Below, in pieces: positions 52,165 to 63,333 of a stretch of 64,000 nucleotides of DNA. A model generated the notes under the pieces. That model was not told the DNA's origin and did not search any database. It saw only the letters and a list, made by a program, of their open reading frames with translations. The stretch comes from Ectocarpus siliculosus (Eukaryota; Sar; Phaeophyceae; Ectocarpales; Ectocarpaceae). Position numbers and translations under genes: made by a program. The DNA lies in the NCBI GenBank assembly GCA_000310025.1, contig FN649739.1, positions 2,127,792 through 2,191,791 on the forward strand, read 5' to 3'. How positions within the stretch are numbered: the first letter of the stretch is position 1; every line of letters begins with the position of its first letter.

Positions 52165-52642
52165 TCTTACAAACACACCGCTGGGGCAATCCCGCAAAGA
52201 TCGTGCCGCACTGGCGGTAGCTTTTCGGGTGTCACGGCGATTGAATACACTGTTAAAATAGTACATTCCGCAGAGTCGCCAGCATTTCAGCAGGCTTTGG
52301 CAATTGCTCCCCGGGTTTGTGTTCTGCCGCCCTTCTCTGCCGCAAGTCATGCCAATCAAGGGGTCACACAACACTCCTCTACTCTGCCCCGATTGGAGTG
52401 ACGCCCTTCTGCTGTGGACCCCCTCGGGTTATCTTTTACGAAACCCCTGAAAACATCATCTTCCGCACACAGCCAACCCTCCACCCCACTAATCCCTCTT
52501 CTCGCGCACATGTACCTCAGTTTTCAGTTCGACAAATCTCGCTGTGCGAAAGACTCGTGGGAGAGGACAGACTTGGCCTCCAGAGCCCTTACAAATCCAG
52601 GGCCATCCAGCTGTGGCGCGCCGTCCACCTCGCGTGTGATGC
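52165..52642 (-). CDS. Possible minus-strand exons of an unknown gene
   Basis: A 50-nt block at 52593-52642 has a strong acceptor (CTTTTCAG) and a GTAAGG donor, and encodes ITREVDGAPQLDGPGF. A second block near 52165-52255 lies between a TTAACAG acceptor and a GTAAGA donor. No family is recognised. Confidence 0.2.
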
Positions 52643-52914
52643 CTGAAAAGTGGGCGCGGGTACACATAAATAAGTCCACAACATCCCTTGCAGCAGTGCT
52701 CATGTATATAATGCGCCCTCGTTCAGAACTCACCCACAAGGATTTGCATGTCACGGACACAAATGATTTACAAGTAGAGACATTCCGCTGTCGGGCAGAA
52801 CTATGGTATCCACTTGACACAACTTTTGGTTTCATGTATACGTAGCGGAAAATCCCAGAAGCGCACAAACAGGAAATATACCGTATACGACACAAGATAA
52901 CACACCCACCCATT

Positions 52915-53040
52915 TTTCAAAGACCGATTACGCCACGACGAAGAGGATGCATACAAATGAAACAACATATTTTCGGAAAGCTCTCGACGAGACAGCCTGA
53001 ACGCCACCGTTTTCGGCGCTGTGACTCTTCCTGTTGTTGA
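52915..53040 (+). repeat. Dispersed repeat, copy 2 of 3
   Basis: Shares GACCGATTACG-, GACGAAGAGGATGC and TTTTCGGAAAG words, then GACGAGACAGCC, with the copy at 5.8 kb. Confidence 0.4.
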
Positions 53041-53790
53041 GAAATCGAGATTTGAAAATCTGTCCAGGGGGCGTGTTATCTCGTGTCATTTACGCCTAAA
53101 GTTGGGTATTCGTCATAGCCAACCAAACCGCTCGAGAATCGGGGTCCCTCAAAGTCCACGCTTGTATTCAACGGGGGCTACAGCAGTATGCACGCACATA
53201 AAGACAGCAGTAATGCCCAAAACGTCGATCGACGACGTTCTAATTTTGGTTGTGTACGCAGCAGTATTTAGCACATTCCGCAAGCACCTGCTTGTCGTGG
53301 ATCCTTCGTTATTTTATTTTTTGCTCTCGCAAGCACAGAAAAACTTATCTCTTCCACATGTAAACGAGTCTGTACGATAGAATAGGACAATAGGACTCTG
53401 CTGTGAACACTGTGTTTCCTCAAGCAGCATCCCGGTTCTTGTTGGTTTCTGAACCCACAGAAAAAAAAAAAAACTTCGTTGGGAGAAGTTGTAGATGGAA
53501 GCGGGCTAATATCAAGATGTAGGCGGATCGGTGTGTAAGAGGTAAGAGGACCACACTCATTTACACATTTACATCATCTTGCGGGCGTATCTGGGCTAGG
53601 AGTTGACATAATGCTGTGCAACACCCCCCCCACCCAACGGAGTTCGTGATCCCTCTCGCCCGGGCGTAACATGAAACATGAACACGATCCCACAGAGTTC
53701 AAGGACAGAGAATGCTACAGAACTGCTGCCGTTTGGGCCGCAACTTCAAGTTCCCATGCAGCACAACCAACGCAGCGGGCACTCACATAC

Positions 53791-54033
53791 GGTTGCACTT
53801 CCGCTCATGGGAACCATGTCCGCCGCCTTCGCAGGGGGCACTCCTTGCGTCAATATATAACCAGCGCCGGCCACAACGATCGCCGCTGCTACTTCCTTAG
53901 GCACGCACATCGTTGGCGTCATCGAGCCCACGCGCCGGGATGACGCAACCAGCGGCGTCCGGTGTTGTACAACAAAGCCTTGCGCGCCGAGCGGCGCCGC
54001 CAGCGCAGCAAAGAACAGGTTGACTAGGCGCAT
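53791..54033 (-). CDS. First exon of a probable thylakoid-lumen protein
   Basis: The ATG is at 54033. Residues 1-20 form a signal peptide (MRLVNLFFAALAAPLGAQGF) with Phe just after the likely cleavage site, as known for stramenopile plastid import. A basic transit segment (SSRRVGSM) follows, then a hydrophobic stretch (VAAAIVVAGAGYILTQGV) ending PPAKA|AD, which fits a thylakoid transfer signal with an A-x-A site. The exon ends at a strong GTATGTGAG donor. The mature protein must lie in exons at lower coordinates. One candidate starts at 53448 after a T-rich acceptor but encodes nothing recognisable. The function is unknown. Confidence 0.6.
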
Positions 54034-54139
54034 GGTGGCTGCTGTGTACGTGTGTTGTTACTGTTGAAGTGCGTATGTCTGGCCTGTGTGACGTGATGGG
54101 AGAGTTGGCAGTGAGGAGGAGCTGGGAAGGGATTCGTTG

Positions 54140-54156
54140 CGTCATATATAAAAAAA
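54140..54156 (-). promoter_or_regulatory. TATA-like box
   Basis: On the minus strand TTTATATATGA lies about 110 bp upstream of the ATG at 54033. It is the only TATA-like motif close to that gene. Confidence 0.3.
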
Positions 54157-54159
54157 AAG

Positions 54160-55377
54160 GGCCCAACAAGGGGGTCACGCAGCGCGCAGTGCGGGAAGGG
54201 GGTGGTTGGGTGCGAAAGATGCGCGATCTCACCAGTGGTATCGGCGGGTGCACCACGGAAAGAACAGATATGCGCGAATTTATGTCTGTATATCCCACGG
54301 TAGCAAGGGTAGAGGGTTTTACGTGTGCACGTACACGTGTGGCAGGGTTGCGAGAGTGCGACAAGCAACAGGTCCATCATGTTGTAAGACTACCCAATTC
54401 ATTTCTGAACCTAAATCGGTACAGTCTTAAAAGTACCACGCAAACACAGGCACTATTTTTATTTTTTTTGTAGCCCACCGCGCCGTGATCGGAATCCTAC
54501 CAGGACAAACAAAATATAGTATTGTGGTGCACGCGCATGGACCCACAACCCAAAATGCAGAATGATCGGGTAGATCACGAGAGGGGAAAAGGAACGAAAC
54601 CTCTTCGTGTCATCTTACAATTCCAATGGACAAATAGCCACAGCAGTACATACATCCTATACGAATGATGTTGCGGGAGGTGGAGGCGGGGGCGATCGGA
54701 AACACAGAATGCGCCTACACTACGAAAGGCAGTATTGACAGAAACGTGACCGAAATCAATACACCCAAATGGCAGATATCCTATTTGGTTCGAGTGATCG
54801 TTCCATTGTGGAGCACCTTCTTCATGTTGGTAGCGCACTTTTTTCCACTTTGCAGCACGAGACTATTCTGTACATCATCAGCAGTATAACTTCCCCTTTA
54901 CTCCTCCTTCGAACAAATACATACTGGCAAACTGGCCAAACACACCGAGACAGGCTCACAAGCACTTTTTATTCACATTTGCCCTTCCTCTTGTTCTTCC
55001 GAGCAAAAATATTTATATTACTTGGCAAAACACCAAGACATCCTTACATTAAATCGGTTCATAGGAGTACACGGGCACCACCGGTGTGCGAGTAGAGGCA
55101 AGCCAACACGCCCCGAGTACGTACCCTTTACTCCTGCCCGGCTTGCACAAGCACACACTCTTTGCGCAACAAAGACACACACAATTTGACGGAAAATACT
55201 TCATGAGTAGCAATAAAAAAGGCAGGAACGCAAAATCAACGCCAGGGCTGCCTTCGCGGCGATTTTTGTACAAATCTATGAAACAGATAGGGAGGGGTTC
55301 CGTATCCTTATCCCCAAACCCTGCTAAAACCAAGCACAAACTCCTCGCGGAGGCTATACACCGGAGCCGACACAACA
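54160..55377. other. Intergenic and 3' region of SCP2 gene, no gene seen
   Basis: No coding sequence is recognised. The part next to 55378 is the 3' untranslated region of the minus-strand SCP2 gene. Confidence 0.45.
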
Positions 55378-55635
55378 TCACAGTCGCGCCGAAGGCACGT
55401 CGGCGGAGGCGACGACCGCCTCTCGTGGCCGTCGTCTAACCATCGATGGCGCAACGCGCGTTGCCTCACAGGGAGGAGGACGCAGGAGCTCGAAGACCGG
55501 GCCGCACTTCATGGCACGGACAAGGTTTCCCCTCACGGCGAGACGGCCGCTCATGAAGGCCTTCTCGGGGCTGAGCTCGCCGGCACAGACGGACGCGAAG
55601 TCGGCGTCGGAGAGGTGCAGGATTGCGTCAACGAC
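55378..55635 (-). CDS. SCP2 sterol-binding protein, last exon, C-terminal PTS1
   Basis: After a CCCACCAG acceptor it encodes LHLSDADFASVCAGELSPEK, then AFMSGRLAVRGNLVRAMK. This matches the well-known SCP2 core (D-x-D-F, G-x-L-x-P-x-K-A-F-M-x-G-x-L-x-x-x-G-N). SCP2 domains bind sterols, fatty acids and acyl-CoAs in a hydrophobic tunnel. The C-terminus after the domain is long and basic and ends SARL-stop; A-R-L fits the peroxisomal PTS1 consensus. The stop codon is at 55378-55380. The first exon is probably at 56859-56945. The middle exons, which should encode the first beta strands, were not resolved. Confidence 0.82.
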   Translation of the reverse strand, partial: VVDAILHLSDADFASVCAGELSPEKAFMSGRLAVRGNLVRAMKCGPVFELLRPPPCEATRVAPSMVRRRPREAVVASADVPSARL

Positions 55636-55699
55636 CTGGTGGGATAGGGATAACGGGTATCGACGGGGCATCATGATCGTCAGCGGCGGCATCGGCAGC

Positions 55700-55750
55700 G
55701 GCAGCGGAGCCGCCGCCGCCGCCGCCGCAGCAGCAGCAGCAGCAGCAGCG
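55700..55750. repeat. (GCC)n/(GCA)n tract
   Basis: GCCGCC followed by GCAGCA triplets in an intron of the SCP2 gene. Confidence 0.85.
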
Positions 55751-56126
55751 TTGTAGTTAAAGCCAAGATCAGTCAGAGTAGCGACCGGTCAGGAATCATG
55801 AGCAAAATTGGTTAAGTGTGCCTCGCTGGCCGCTGGTAATTGCTTTCGCATGTGAGCTACTTCGAAGTATTAAACTTATGTGCCCGTCTCTTTGCGTGCG
55901 TGTGTGCGAAGGTCGGCATCTTTGCGAAAAACACCGCACAAGGCGAATTCGGTGCTACCGGCGACTAAACAATCGGCAAAAAAAAACAAAAAAGACGTCC
56001 CACCTATTAAGGAACCACCGCAGACACGGCCCGTGACCTTTACCGTACACATTTGTCGGCGGGTGAGACCGAGCAGCACATGTCACAGGACGAAAAAAAT
56101 GCCACTCTTATAGAGTACGAGTATTC

Positions 56127-56252
56127 TTGGCGCTGTCAGGGCGACAACACGACTTCACTTCCACCCACTATTTAGTGGGTCGCACATATAGGCTGTCAAG
56201 GAGACAACACGACATTACTTCCATACACGAGCTGGGTCGCGCAGATAATACT
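56127..56252. repeat. Tandem duplication of about 62 bp
   Basis: Two diverged copies share GCTGTCA(A/G)GG and GACAACACGAC words. It lies within the presumed intron of the SCP2 gene. Confidence 0.75.
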
Positions 56253-56858
56253 TACCTGCTTGCATCGCACCACCACAGCAGTGAGTTATGTATTTCCTGC
56301 AAATCGACGGGCGCGTGCCATCTGACAAAGTCAACAGCCGATTGGCAAGTTGCATGGTGTCAGGCGGCGAAGGTACACGCTTCGTAAAAATGTCGTGCCG
56401 GTAGATGAAAGCTTCGTGTCTGAAAGCGCTATTTACTACTTCATGGGACGGATCATGGGTGGGAAGAAATTTCTTGTGAAGGCTTGCCCCACCTGAGAGT
56501 TCGTTTCTCCCTCTCGAACAGCACCGCCTGCCCCTGTTGCGGCCCCCTCTCAAGTCCAAGAAGAGGCCGTTGTCGTCGCCCACTAATAAGCGCAAACAGC
56601 ACCCCACCTGCGAGAACCGGGGCCGGCGATACAACCGAGAAAAACGTAAATCTCCCCAAAACAAATGGCTCCACGTACCGCCAACCCCCCGCGCATCCAC
56701 AAACCCAGCTAAAACCGAAATCCCGTAGGCCATAAACCAGCGCGACACTAACATGCTTGCAGCTGGTATGCAGGTAAAAAAACACACACACATGCACGCG
56801 CGCGCCCGCAGCTAGCATGTGACACCGATCTGGTACAGCGATACTGGCGTCTACGCAC

Positions 56859-56945
56859 CTTCTGTACCATTCTTGTTCTGGTCTCCGTGTCCTTTAGCAT
56901 GGCAGCCAGGGCCTCCAGCATTCCCCTAGTATCCCCGCTCGCCAT
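56859..56945 (-). CDS. Probable first exon of the SCP2 gene
   Basis: The ATG is at 56945. It encodes an amphipathic helix, GMLEALAAMLKDTETRTRMV and QK, then a GTGCGT donor. The N-terminal helix of SCP2 domains has this form, and strand and distance agree with the last exon at 55378. The link between the two is an inference. Confidence 0.55.
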
Positions 56946-56999
56946 GATCTTCTCCTATTCCTCCGCCAGCTGCTGATTGGCCGTGAAAAAGACAACGAC

Positions 57000-58750
57000 G
57001 ATGATTCTGGGCGAGTCTCCGTACAGCAGCAGCAGCAGCGGCAGCACTGGGGGAGCGACAGCAGCGGCAGCGGCACACACAACAAACAGGGAAAGGGCTG
57101 CTGAACCCTTGTCGCGCCAAGAAGGAAAGGGAAGCGCAGAGCCGGAGGAAGGGTGGACGAATTCCCGTCTGCGTGACCCCGGCTGACGCGTCGAACACCT
57201 ATCGGAAGGCGTGGGTCGGTGCCCGGTAAAAACGGGACAAAAAAAAAAACACAATTGTCCAGAAGCGAGAAGGAACGTCTGCTGGCGAGGGGCTGTTCGA
57301 GCAGCCACCCGTGCAGCTTGAGATGTGTGAAAAAATAGCTGAAAACAAGGACGCTCTGCTGTGTCAGGAAGCTAAGGCTGGCGTTGGATGTACAGCAGCA
57401 GAGGTTCCTGTTTAGGGGCCGGTGCCCTGAATAGTGTCGTTCAAATCTCTGGACAAGAGTGTCCACTGCTAAACAAAAGCCTATGTCATTGGTACGTCTC
57501 TGTTCTGAATGGTGCCGGTGAATATTCTGGGCACAAACCATCACTAAACAGGGGCTTATCTACTGCATGCATTTAGCATGCGAACCGCAGCGGCGACCGG
57601 ATAAACTTCAATGGTTGCACCCAAGCGTGGGAGGGTGGGTGGGTGAGGGGCTCAGGCCATGACATTGCTTTGGGCGTTGAATGTTTTGGCTCGGGTTGAA
57701 GGCTGACACGCCAGTAAGCAACAACAAAACACACGTGCTACTGCTGTAGAGCAAAGGAAACAGGAACACTAGTTCACAGCAGCTTTCAAAGGCACCCGTA
57801 CCGAGGGCACAGAGCCGCACGGCCGGGTTCGTACACCCAGGAGGTGGACGCTTGATGTGATGCATGTGTCGTCTGCTCGTGCTGCTTCCGTGACACGCAG
57901 CATACGACTTCCAACAACAACAACAACAACAATGACACCGCCAACAACGACAAACAACAGCAAGGACAACGACAGCGAATACAATGACGACGGCGACAAG
58001 GGTCTACACATCTACCGGCCTGTATGTCCCTGCCAGAGAAAATGACACGCATTGACACATCTTTTCGGGGCTCAGTCTCGCCTAAATTCGATCATGCCCT
58101 CCCCGCCGCCCGAAAAGCTTCCGCTGCAAACGTCCCGACATTTTTATCATGTCCGCTGGCCTGCTCCCCCCGTTCCTACTACTCTCATGATTTCGCGAAA
58201 AAAACACGAAGACATAAGACGGAACAGCAGCCCGAGTAATCCCAGAGGATTGTTCCGCTGGGAGGGTCTCGGAGGACCAGCGGTTTGGGACCAAACAAAT
58301 AGTGCCCAATTTTTTGTGTGCGGGTGGAACGTTATCGACGTAGTCATTTCTTTTGACCCGCAGAAGAAGAAAAGAGGCGGGGGGCAGGGGGGGGGTGCAG
58401 ACAAACAACGCCGTCCGCGTGCCCCCCCCCCGCCACCCCTCTCTCTTTCCGTGTCCAATGTGCACCCATGGTTGGTTTTGGGTGCGATGCAGCGGCATGC
58501 TCTGGTCACGAGGGCGTTTGGGATGCAAGGGTGGGCGCTCAAACCTTTTACTCATCGTCATCGCCCCGATGTGTACAGACATGTTGTGTCTGGAAAAAAA
58601 AAAAGGTAGGGTGAGGCGGTCGGAAATACAACAGAAAACATACACGCAAGAGAACACACGCTACGCACACCAAGTCTCGACAACGAGCCCAGTACACAAG
58701 AATAGGCAAGGACTTCGACATATTTGATCAACCCGCTGTGTTGAGAGTTG
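57000..58750. other. Intergenic, no gene seen
   Basis: Upstream region of the SCP2 gene and beyond. A short element at about 57408-57552 is bounded by CCTGTTTAG and CTAAACAGG. A short AAC run lies near 57.9 kb. No coding sequence is recognised. Confidence 0.4.
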
Positions 58751-58762
58751 TTTTCTTTGTGG

Positions 58763-58985
58763 TGGCAATGTTGTACAAGAGGAGGTCTGGTGTTGACGCA
58801 TTGTAGTACAGCGTGTAAAAAGCGTGTACGTGTTTCAACCTTCGATGCATACAGCAGTCTACACACCTAGTTGATTTGATTATGGCAATGTAGTACATCA
58901 AGAGGTCTGGTGCTGACGCGCTGTTCGTGATAGAAAGGTGTGCGTGTTTCAACGTTCCGATTGATACATTCCTCACTTGGGACAA
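58763..58985. repeat. Tandem duplication, period 121 bp
   Basis: GGCAATGTTGTACAAGAGGA and its diverged copy start at 58763 and 58884. Both continue with GGTCTGGTG(T/C)TGACGC and GTGTTTCAAC. Confidence 0.8.
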
Positions 58986-59384
58986 AAAAAATTGAGAAGG
59001 TGCGCCATTCCCAACCGAGGAAGCTCAACGGTATCGCAATCCATGCCATAAGCGAGCGGTGTGAATTCCGTGCCATGCGGTCGAACCGGATGATCGGGGA
59101 GGAGATACCCATCAGCTGTGTGTTCAGTCGGCTGAGGTGTCTCCGCCGAGAGCGAAAGGATTTGTGAGGAGCAACATCAGTTTACACACATGCGGTCCAC
59201 ACGCATTACAACGATGAGAAAAGTAGCCGTGATTCGCGGGTCGCCGCAGCGTGTAGGGATACCCCAACGCAATCAATCGTCCACATCATTCTCTCCCTGC
59301 TACGATCTGGCTGGAGTACGCATGGAAAGCGGCAGTGCTTGCACTTGTACATGTATAGAAGTAGAAGTAGACCATATGTCACGC

Positions 59385-59530
59385 AAGATATCATACCCCC
59401 TGGACCGATCTTACTACCATTTAGCATGGTATTTGGCTTGACATTTTCCTCTGCTCCACCACCACATGTTTTCGGAAAGAAAGCGCTCTACGAGACGGTT
59501 CCAGTCTCCATTTCTGGCGTCACCACTCCG
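59385..59530 (+). repeat. Dispersed repeat, copy 3 of 3
   Basis: It contains AGATATCATACCCCCTGGAC and TTTTCGGAAAG, then CTACGAGACGGTTCC, as in the copy at 5.8 kb. Confidence 0.45.
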
Positions 59531-61480
59531 TGCGGCGCAGAGTACTACAAGTACTGCTCCTGTAGTCGGGTTTTGAAAAAGCGGTCCATATGGGTGTGGT
59601 ATCTTGTGCGACCTGGGCAGGAATGTCAAGGGCGCCCACTCAACACAAACAAAAGTGCAGTCTAAGACGGCGCATGCTCATCTCCGGGTGTACCTTTTAT
59701 CTCTCTTTCTGTTCTTCTCCTAGGCAATAGCCTACTGCGTCACCCCTCTCGCTTGTCTCCCTTGAAGCGTCCGCAGAAGAAGCAGTGGCTGTGTGTGCTG
59801 TACGAAGATCAAGATACCGCCGTTGTGATGGGTGGTGTGGCTGGGGGCTAGTTGCTTTCGCAGGCCGTTCTCTCGTTCCCTAGATGAGGCAATACCTCGA
59901 CCACCGACCGTGCCACTCCCAGCCACGCACGAATGCACCGTGCGTACTGGTCGCCCTTTGAGCGAGGTACTTCAGCGCGGGGACTAAGGGCAGCCGCGCT
60001 ACGAGAGTGCTACAAACCTGCAGCAGTGGACCGGCTACACCCTATATAGTAAGAAAACATATAGGAAATAGTACAGGAATGGTAAAACCTAATCCCGCCG
60101 CGCTTTTCGTGAGGAGTTGTGGAACCCATGCGGCCTCGGATTAGTGCAAGAAACAGGGGACAGAGGCCTGGCAACCCCGAGTAACGGCTGCGCGCTGCGT
60201 GCGCACGCCGCCTGGCAATTTGCGACCGCACGCTGCAGGCAGTACGCAGCAGGCAGTGAAGCAACTGCTGCTGGAGTATGTAGCTCTACCACCCTTGCTG
60301 CCAGGATGGATGCGGGTGGCATCCGGGTGGCACGTACGCGGGTAGCGGCGGCGGTGTTGCGGCGTCGCGGCCGCTACTCGTCATTCCGCCAACGACCACA
60401 CGGCGGCGCAGAGGGACCACCACCAGAGCTCGACCAACGGCACGGCAGTCCCTTCCGGGTCCTCCCGTGGCTTTGACTAAACAAGCTTGAAACTATTGTG
60501 CATACAAACACATAACTTGTATACAAGCAGCTTGTAGCTGCTGGAAGGTCAAGCTGGGATGTTCGGTAGAAAAATGCATGCGAATGCAATACTGCTGTAT
60601 GTAGTGTGTGTATCATCGTGGATCGTGGGTCGTGGATCGTGGAATGTGGGTCAAGCAGAGGTCCCCCTCCCTTTCTTTGTACCTCTTGCACTAGTGCAGC
60701 TGCGGTGTGCCAGCGTAGTACTCACCAATGTTGTCGCCATGAAGGGTGAACATCTGTAATTAGGTAAACCGCACGTAACCTGAGACCCGGGGAGCACTCT
60801 GCTGTGATTGGCAACGTCGGTGAGTCGGTGATGCACCTCTCGATCGATGCAGCAGCAGCAACAACATATGATCACCCGGCATACACTACATAATAGTCTA
60901 TCTATGCTCAGATGCTATCGCCGTTGGGTAAAAGAGGCCTTGCTTTGCAAGCATCGTGCTAACGACTCAATCCAAGAGTTGTTGGTTTGTAAAAATGCTC
61001 CAGTACTGTTGTTTGTGCGTACATCAGTAGTAACTCGACCACCGGCGAAACAAGACAGACAAAAAAAAAACAAGCGGCAGCACGCGCGCCGTGGAGGGGA
61101 GGGGGGGTTGGTTTTCGACGACGGCAGCGGTCTCATACAACCCTCCGATCAATCGCATCGACCGTTGTATGCACAGTGGGAAGACGGCTTTCCCGTATCT
61201 AAGCAATTAACCACGGCGTTAAAAGAACTTCAAACTTCAAACTGTATCTAACAAACCCGTCAATCCCACCTTGACCGCACATGGTCACCTAGTTCCCCTC
61301 GGCAATAATGAGAAGGTTACAGTATAGAACCACGCGATAAGCAGACGTAATCAACGCACGGCTTGGCGAGGTCTCTGCAATCTGCCCCGTCACAACAACA
61401 CCAAGTAAATGAGGTACCGCTCAAACGACACCAGCCTCAAAGAGAAAGTAAAAGGTCAACAGATGAGTTCCTGTGGCTGT
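59531..61480. other. No recognised gene
   Basis: Open frames on both strands near 60.1-60.5 kb are Ala/Arg-rich and do not look like a known protein. A short minisatellite (GTGGATCGTGGGTC) lies at 60618-60652. Confidence 0.35.
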
Positions 61481-62115
61481 CGTGGAAAAGCACAACACTA
61501 TTGTTTTTCCAAGTACTGGAGCGGGAGGACCCAGACCGCCTAAAGCAGGCCATGCTCGCGATGGCTGAAGTGTTTGTATCGACAAAAGTGTTTTTGGTGG
61601 TGCCCATGTACATAGGCATCTTGAAAAAAAACGAGAGGGGTGCATTGATTCTCTGTACGGAGATGGTGGGTGGCCCAGGAGGGTGGTACATGGTGCCGAA
61701 ACCGTGACCGTTGTTTCGGCCACGAAGCAAGATAAGGGCTGCAAGCCTATTTTGCGAGCATTTGAACGAACCTGACATGTAAGCACGGTTCAAGCAGCCT
61801 TCGTTGGTTCGGGGGCCACGTTTGAGAAACAGTAGTTGAGCTCAACCGCACCTGTGGCGCCCCCAGCACCGAAAATGCACCGAATCCCACGCCCGTAGGC
61901 TTATCTGTGGGAGGGGAACAGGCCGTGTACCACCCTATCAGAGATGTTTTCCCCCCCGAGAACGAGACAAAGCATGGAAAAACGAATACATTCGTGAACC
62001 GTAGGTATATTCGACGGTGTCTGGACCCGATAATACCGCGCCGGTGTCGTTTGTCTGTGCCTGAGCACGGGGTGGCCATTCTCGACTTCTTACCGTCAAC
62101 GGTAAAAACCTGAAG

Positions 62116-62493
62116 GTGGCCGGTGGGGGCAAAACACGTCAAGTCGTGAGGAAAACTCCGTTTAGCTTCGGAAATTTTGCTTTGCCAAGCTCCGTCTTGG
62201 TCCAAGACAACCGGGAGAAGCCTCAGATAGGAGGTGTCAGGTCGTTGGCTGCCCTCTTCTCGCCGTCGAGGAAAAGCACAACACTATTGTTTTTCCAAGT
62301 ACTGGAGCGGGAGGACCCAGACCGCCTAAAGCAGGCCATGCTCGCGATGGCTGAAGTGTTTGTATCGACAAAAGTGTTTTTGGTGGTGCCCATGTACATA
62401 GGCATCTTGAAAAAAAACGAGAGGGGTGCATTGATTCTCTGTACGGAGATGGTGGGTGGCCCAGGAGGGTGGTACATGGTGCCGAAACCGTGA
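62116..62493 (+). CDS. Coding-like frame in the 786-bp repeat, unknown protein
   Basis: Open for about 125 codons, containing TLLFFQVLEREDPDRLKQAM, VFLVVPMYIGILKK and VGGPGGWYMVPKP before the stop. The end part recurs in all three copies. The long minus-strand frame over the unit (62533-62991 in the next copy) competes with it. There is no known domain. It may be an exon with an upstream splice site rather than a whole protein. Confidence 0.3.
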   Translation: MAGGGKTRQVVRKTPFSFGNFALPSSVLVQDNREKPQIGGVRSLAALFSPSRKSTTLLFFQVLEREDPDRLKQAMLAMAEVFVSTKVFLVVPMYIGILKKNERGALILCTEMVGGPGGWYMVPKP

Positions 62494-62901
62494 CCGTTGT
62501 TTCGGCCACGAAGCAAGATAAGGGCTGCAAGCCTATTTTGCGAGCATTTGAACGAACCTGACATGTAAGCACGGTTCAAGCAGCCTTCGTTGGTTCGGGG
62601 GCCACGTTTGAGAAACAGTAGTTGAGCTCAACCGCACCTGTGGCGCCCCCAGCACCGAAAATGCACCGAATCCCACGCCCGTAGGCTTATCTGTGGGAGG
62701 GGAACAGGCCGTGTACCACCCTATCAGAGATGTTTTCCCCCCCGAGAACGAGACAAAGCATGGAAAAACGAATACATTCGTGAACCGTAGGTATATTCGA
62801 CGGTGTCTGGACCCGATAATACCGCGCGGGTGTCGTTTGTCTGTGCCTGAGCACGGGGTGGCCATTCTCGACTTCTTACCGTCAACGGTAAAAACCTTAA
62901 G

Positions 62902-63279
62902 GTGGCCGGTGGGGGCAAAACACGTCAAGTCGTGAGGAAAACTCCGTTTAGCTTCGGAAATTTTGCTTTGCCAAGCTCCGTCTTGGTCCAAGACAACCGG
63001 GAGAAGCCTCAGATAGGAGGTGTCAGGTCGTTGGCTGCCCTCTTGTCGCCGTCGAGGAAAAGCGCAACACTATTGTTTTTCCAAGTACTGGAGCGGGGGG
63101 ACCCAGACCGCCTAAAGCAGGCCATGCTCGCGATGGCTGAAGTGTTTGTATCGACAAAAGTGTTTTTGGTGGTGCCCATGTACATAGGCATCTTGAAAAA
63201 AAGCGAGAGGGGTGCATTGATTCTCTGTACGGAGATGGTGGGTGGCCCAGGAGGATGGTACATGGTGCCGAAACCGTGA
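62902..63279 (+). CDS. Second copy of the coding-like frame
   Basis: The same frame as at 62116, with few differences (Glu to Gly after LER, Asn to Ser after KK). The near identity indicates recent duplication. Confidence 0.3.
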   Translation: MAGGGKTRQVVRKTPFSFGNFALPSSVLVQDNREKPQIGGVRSLAALLSPSRKSATLLFFQVLERGDPDRLKQAMLAMAEVFVSTKVFLVVPMYIGILKKSERGALILCTEMVGGPGGWYMVPKP

Positions 63280-63333
63280 CCGTTGTTTCGGCCACGAAGC
63301 AAGATAAAGGCTGCAAGCCTATTTTGCGAGCAT

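Larger units (their letters stand above)
61484..63333. repeat. Nearly identical tandem repeat, unit 786 bp, 2.4 copies
   Basis: CACAACACTATTG-type anchors at 61491, 62277 and 63063 give an exact period of 786 bp twice. The units differ at only a few bases (for example one in GCGC(C/G)GGTG and one in AACCT(G/T)AAGG). The sequence outside both ends diverges at once. Frames inside are described separately. Confidence 0.95.

Noticed and set aside
56894-57544. Minus-strand frame of 216 codons
   Set aside because: It overlaps the SCP2 first exon in another frame and is Ser/Cys/Leu-rich without any motif.
57408-57552. Small element bounded by CCTGTTTAG and CTAAACAGG
   Set aside because: A 9-bp match with no target duplication is too weak to call a transposon.
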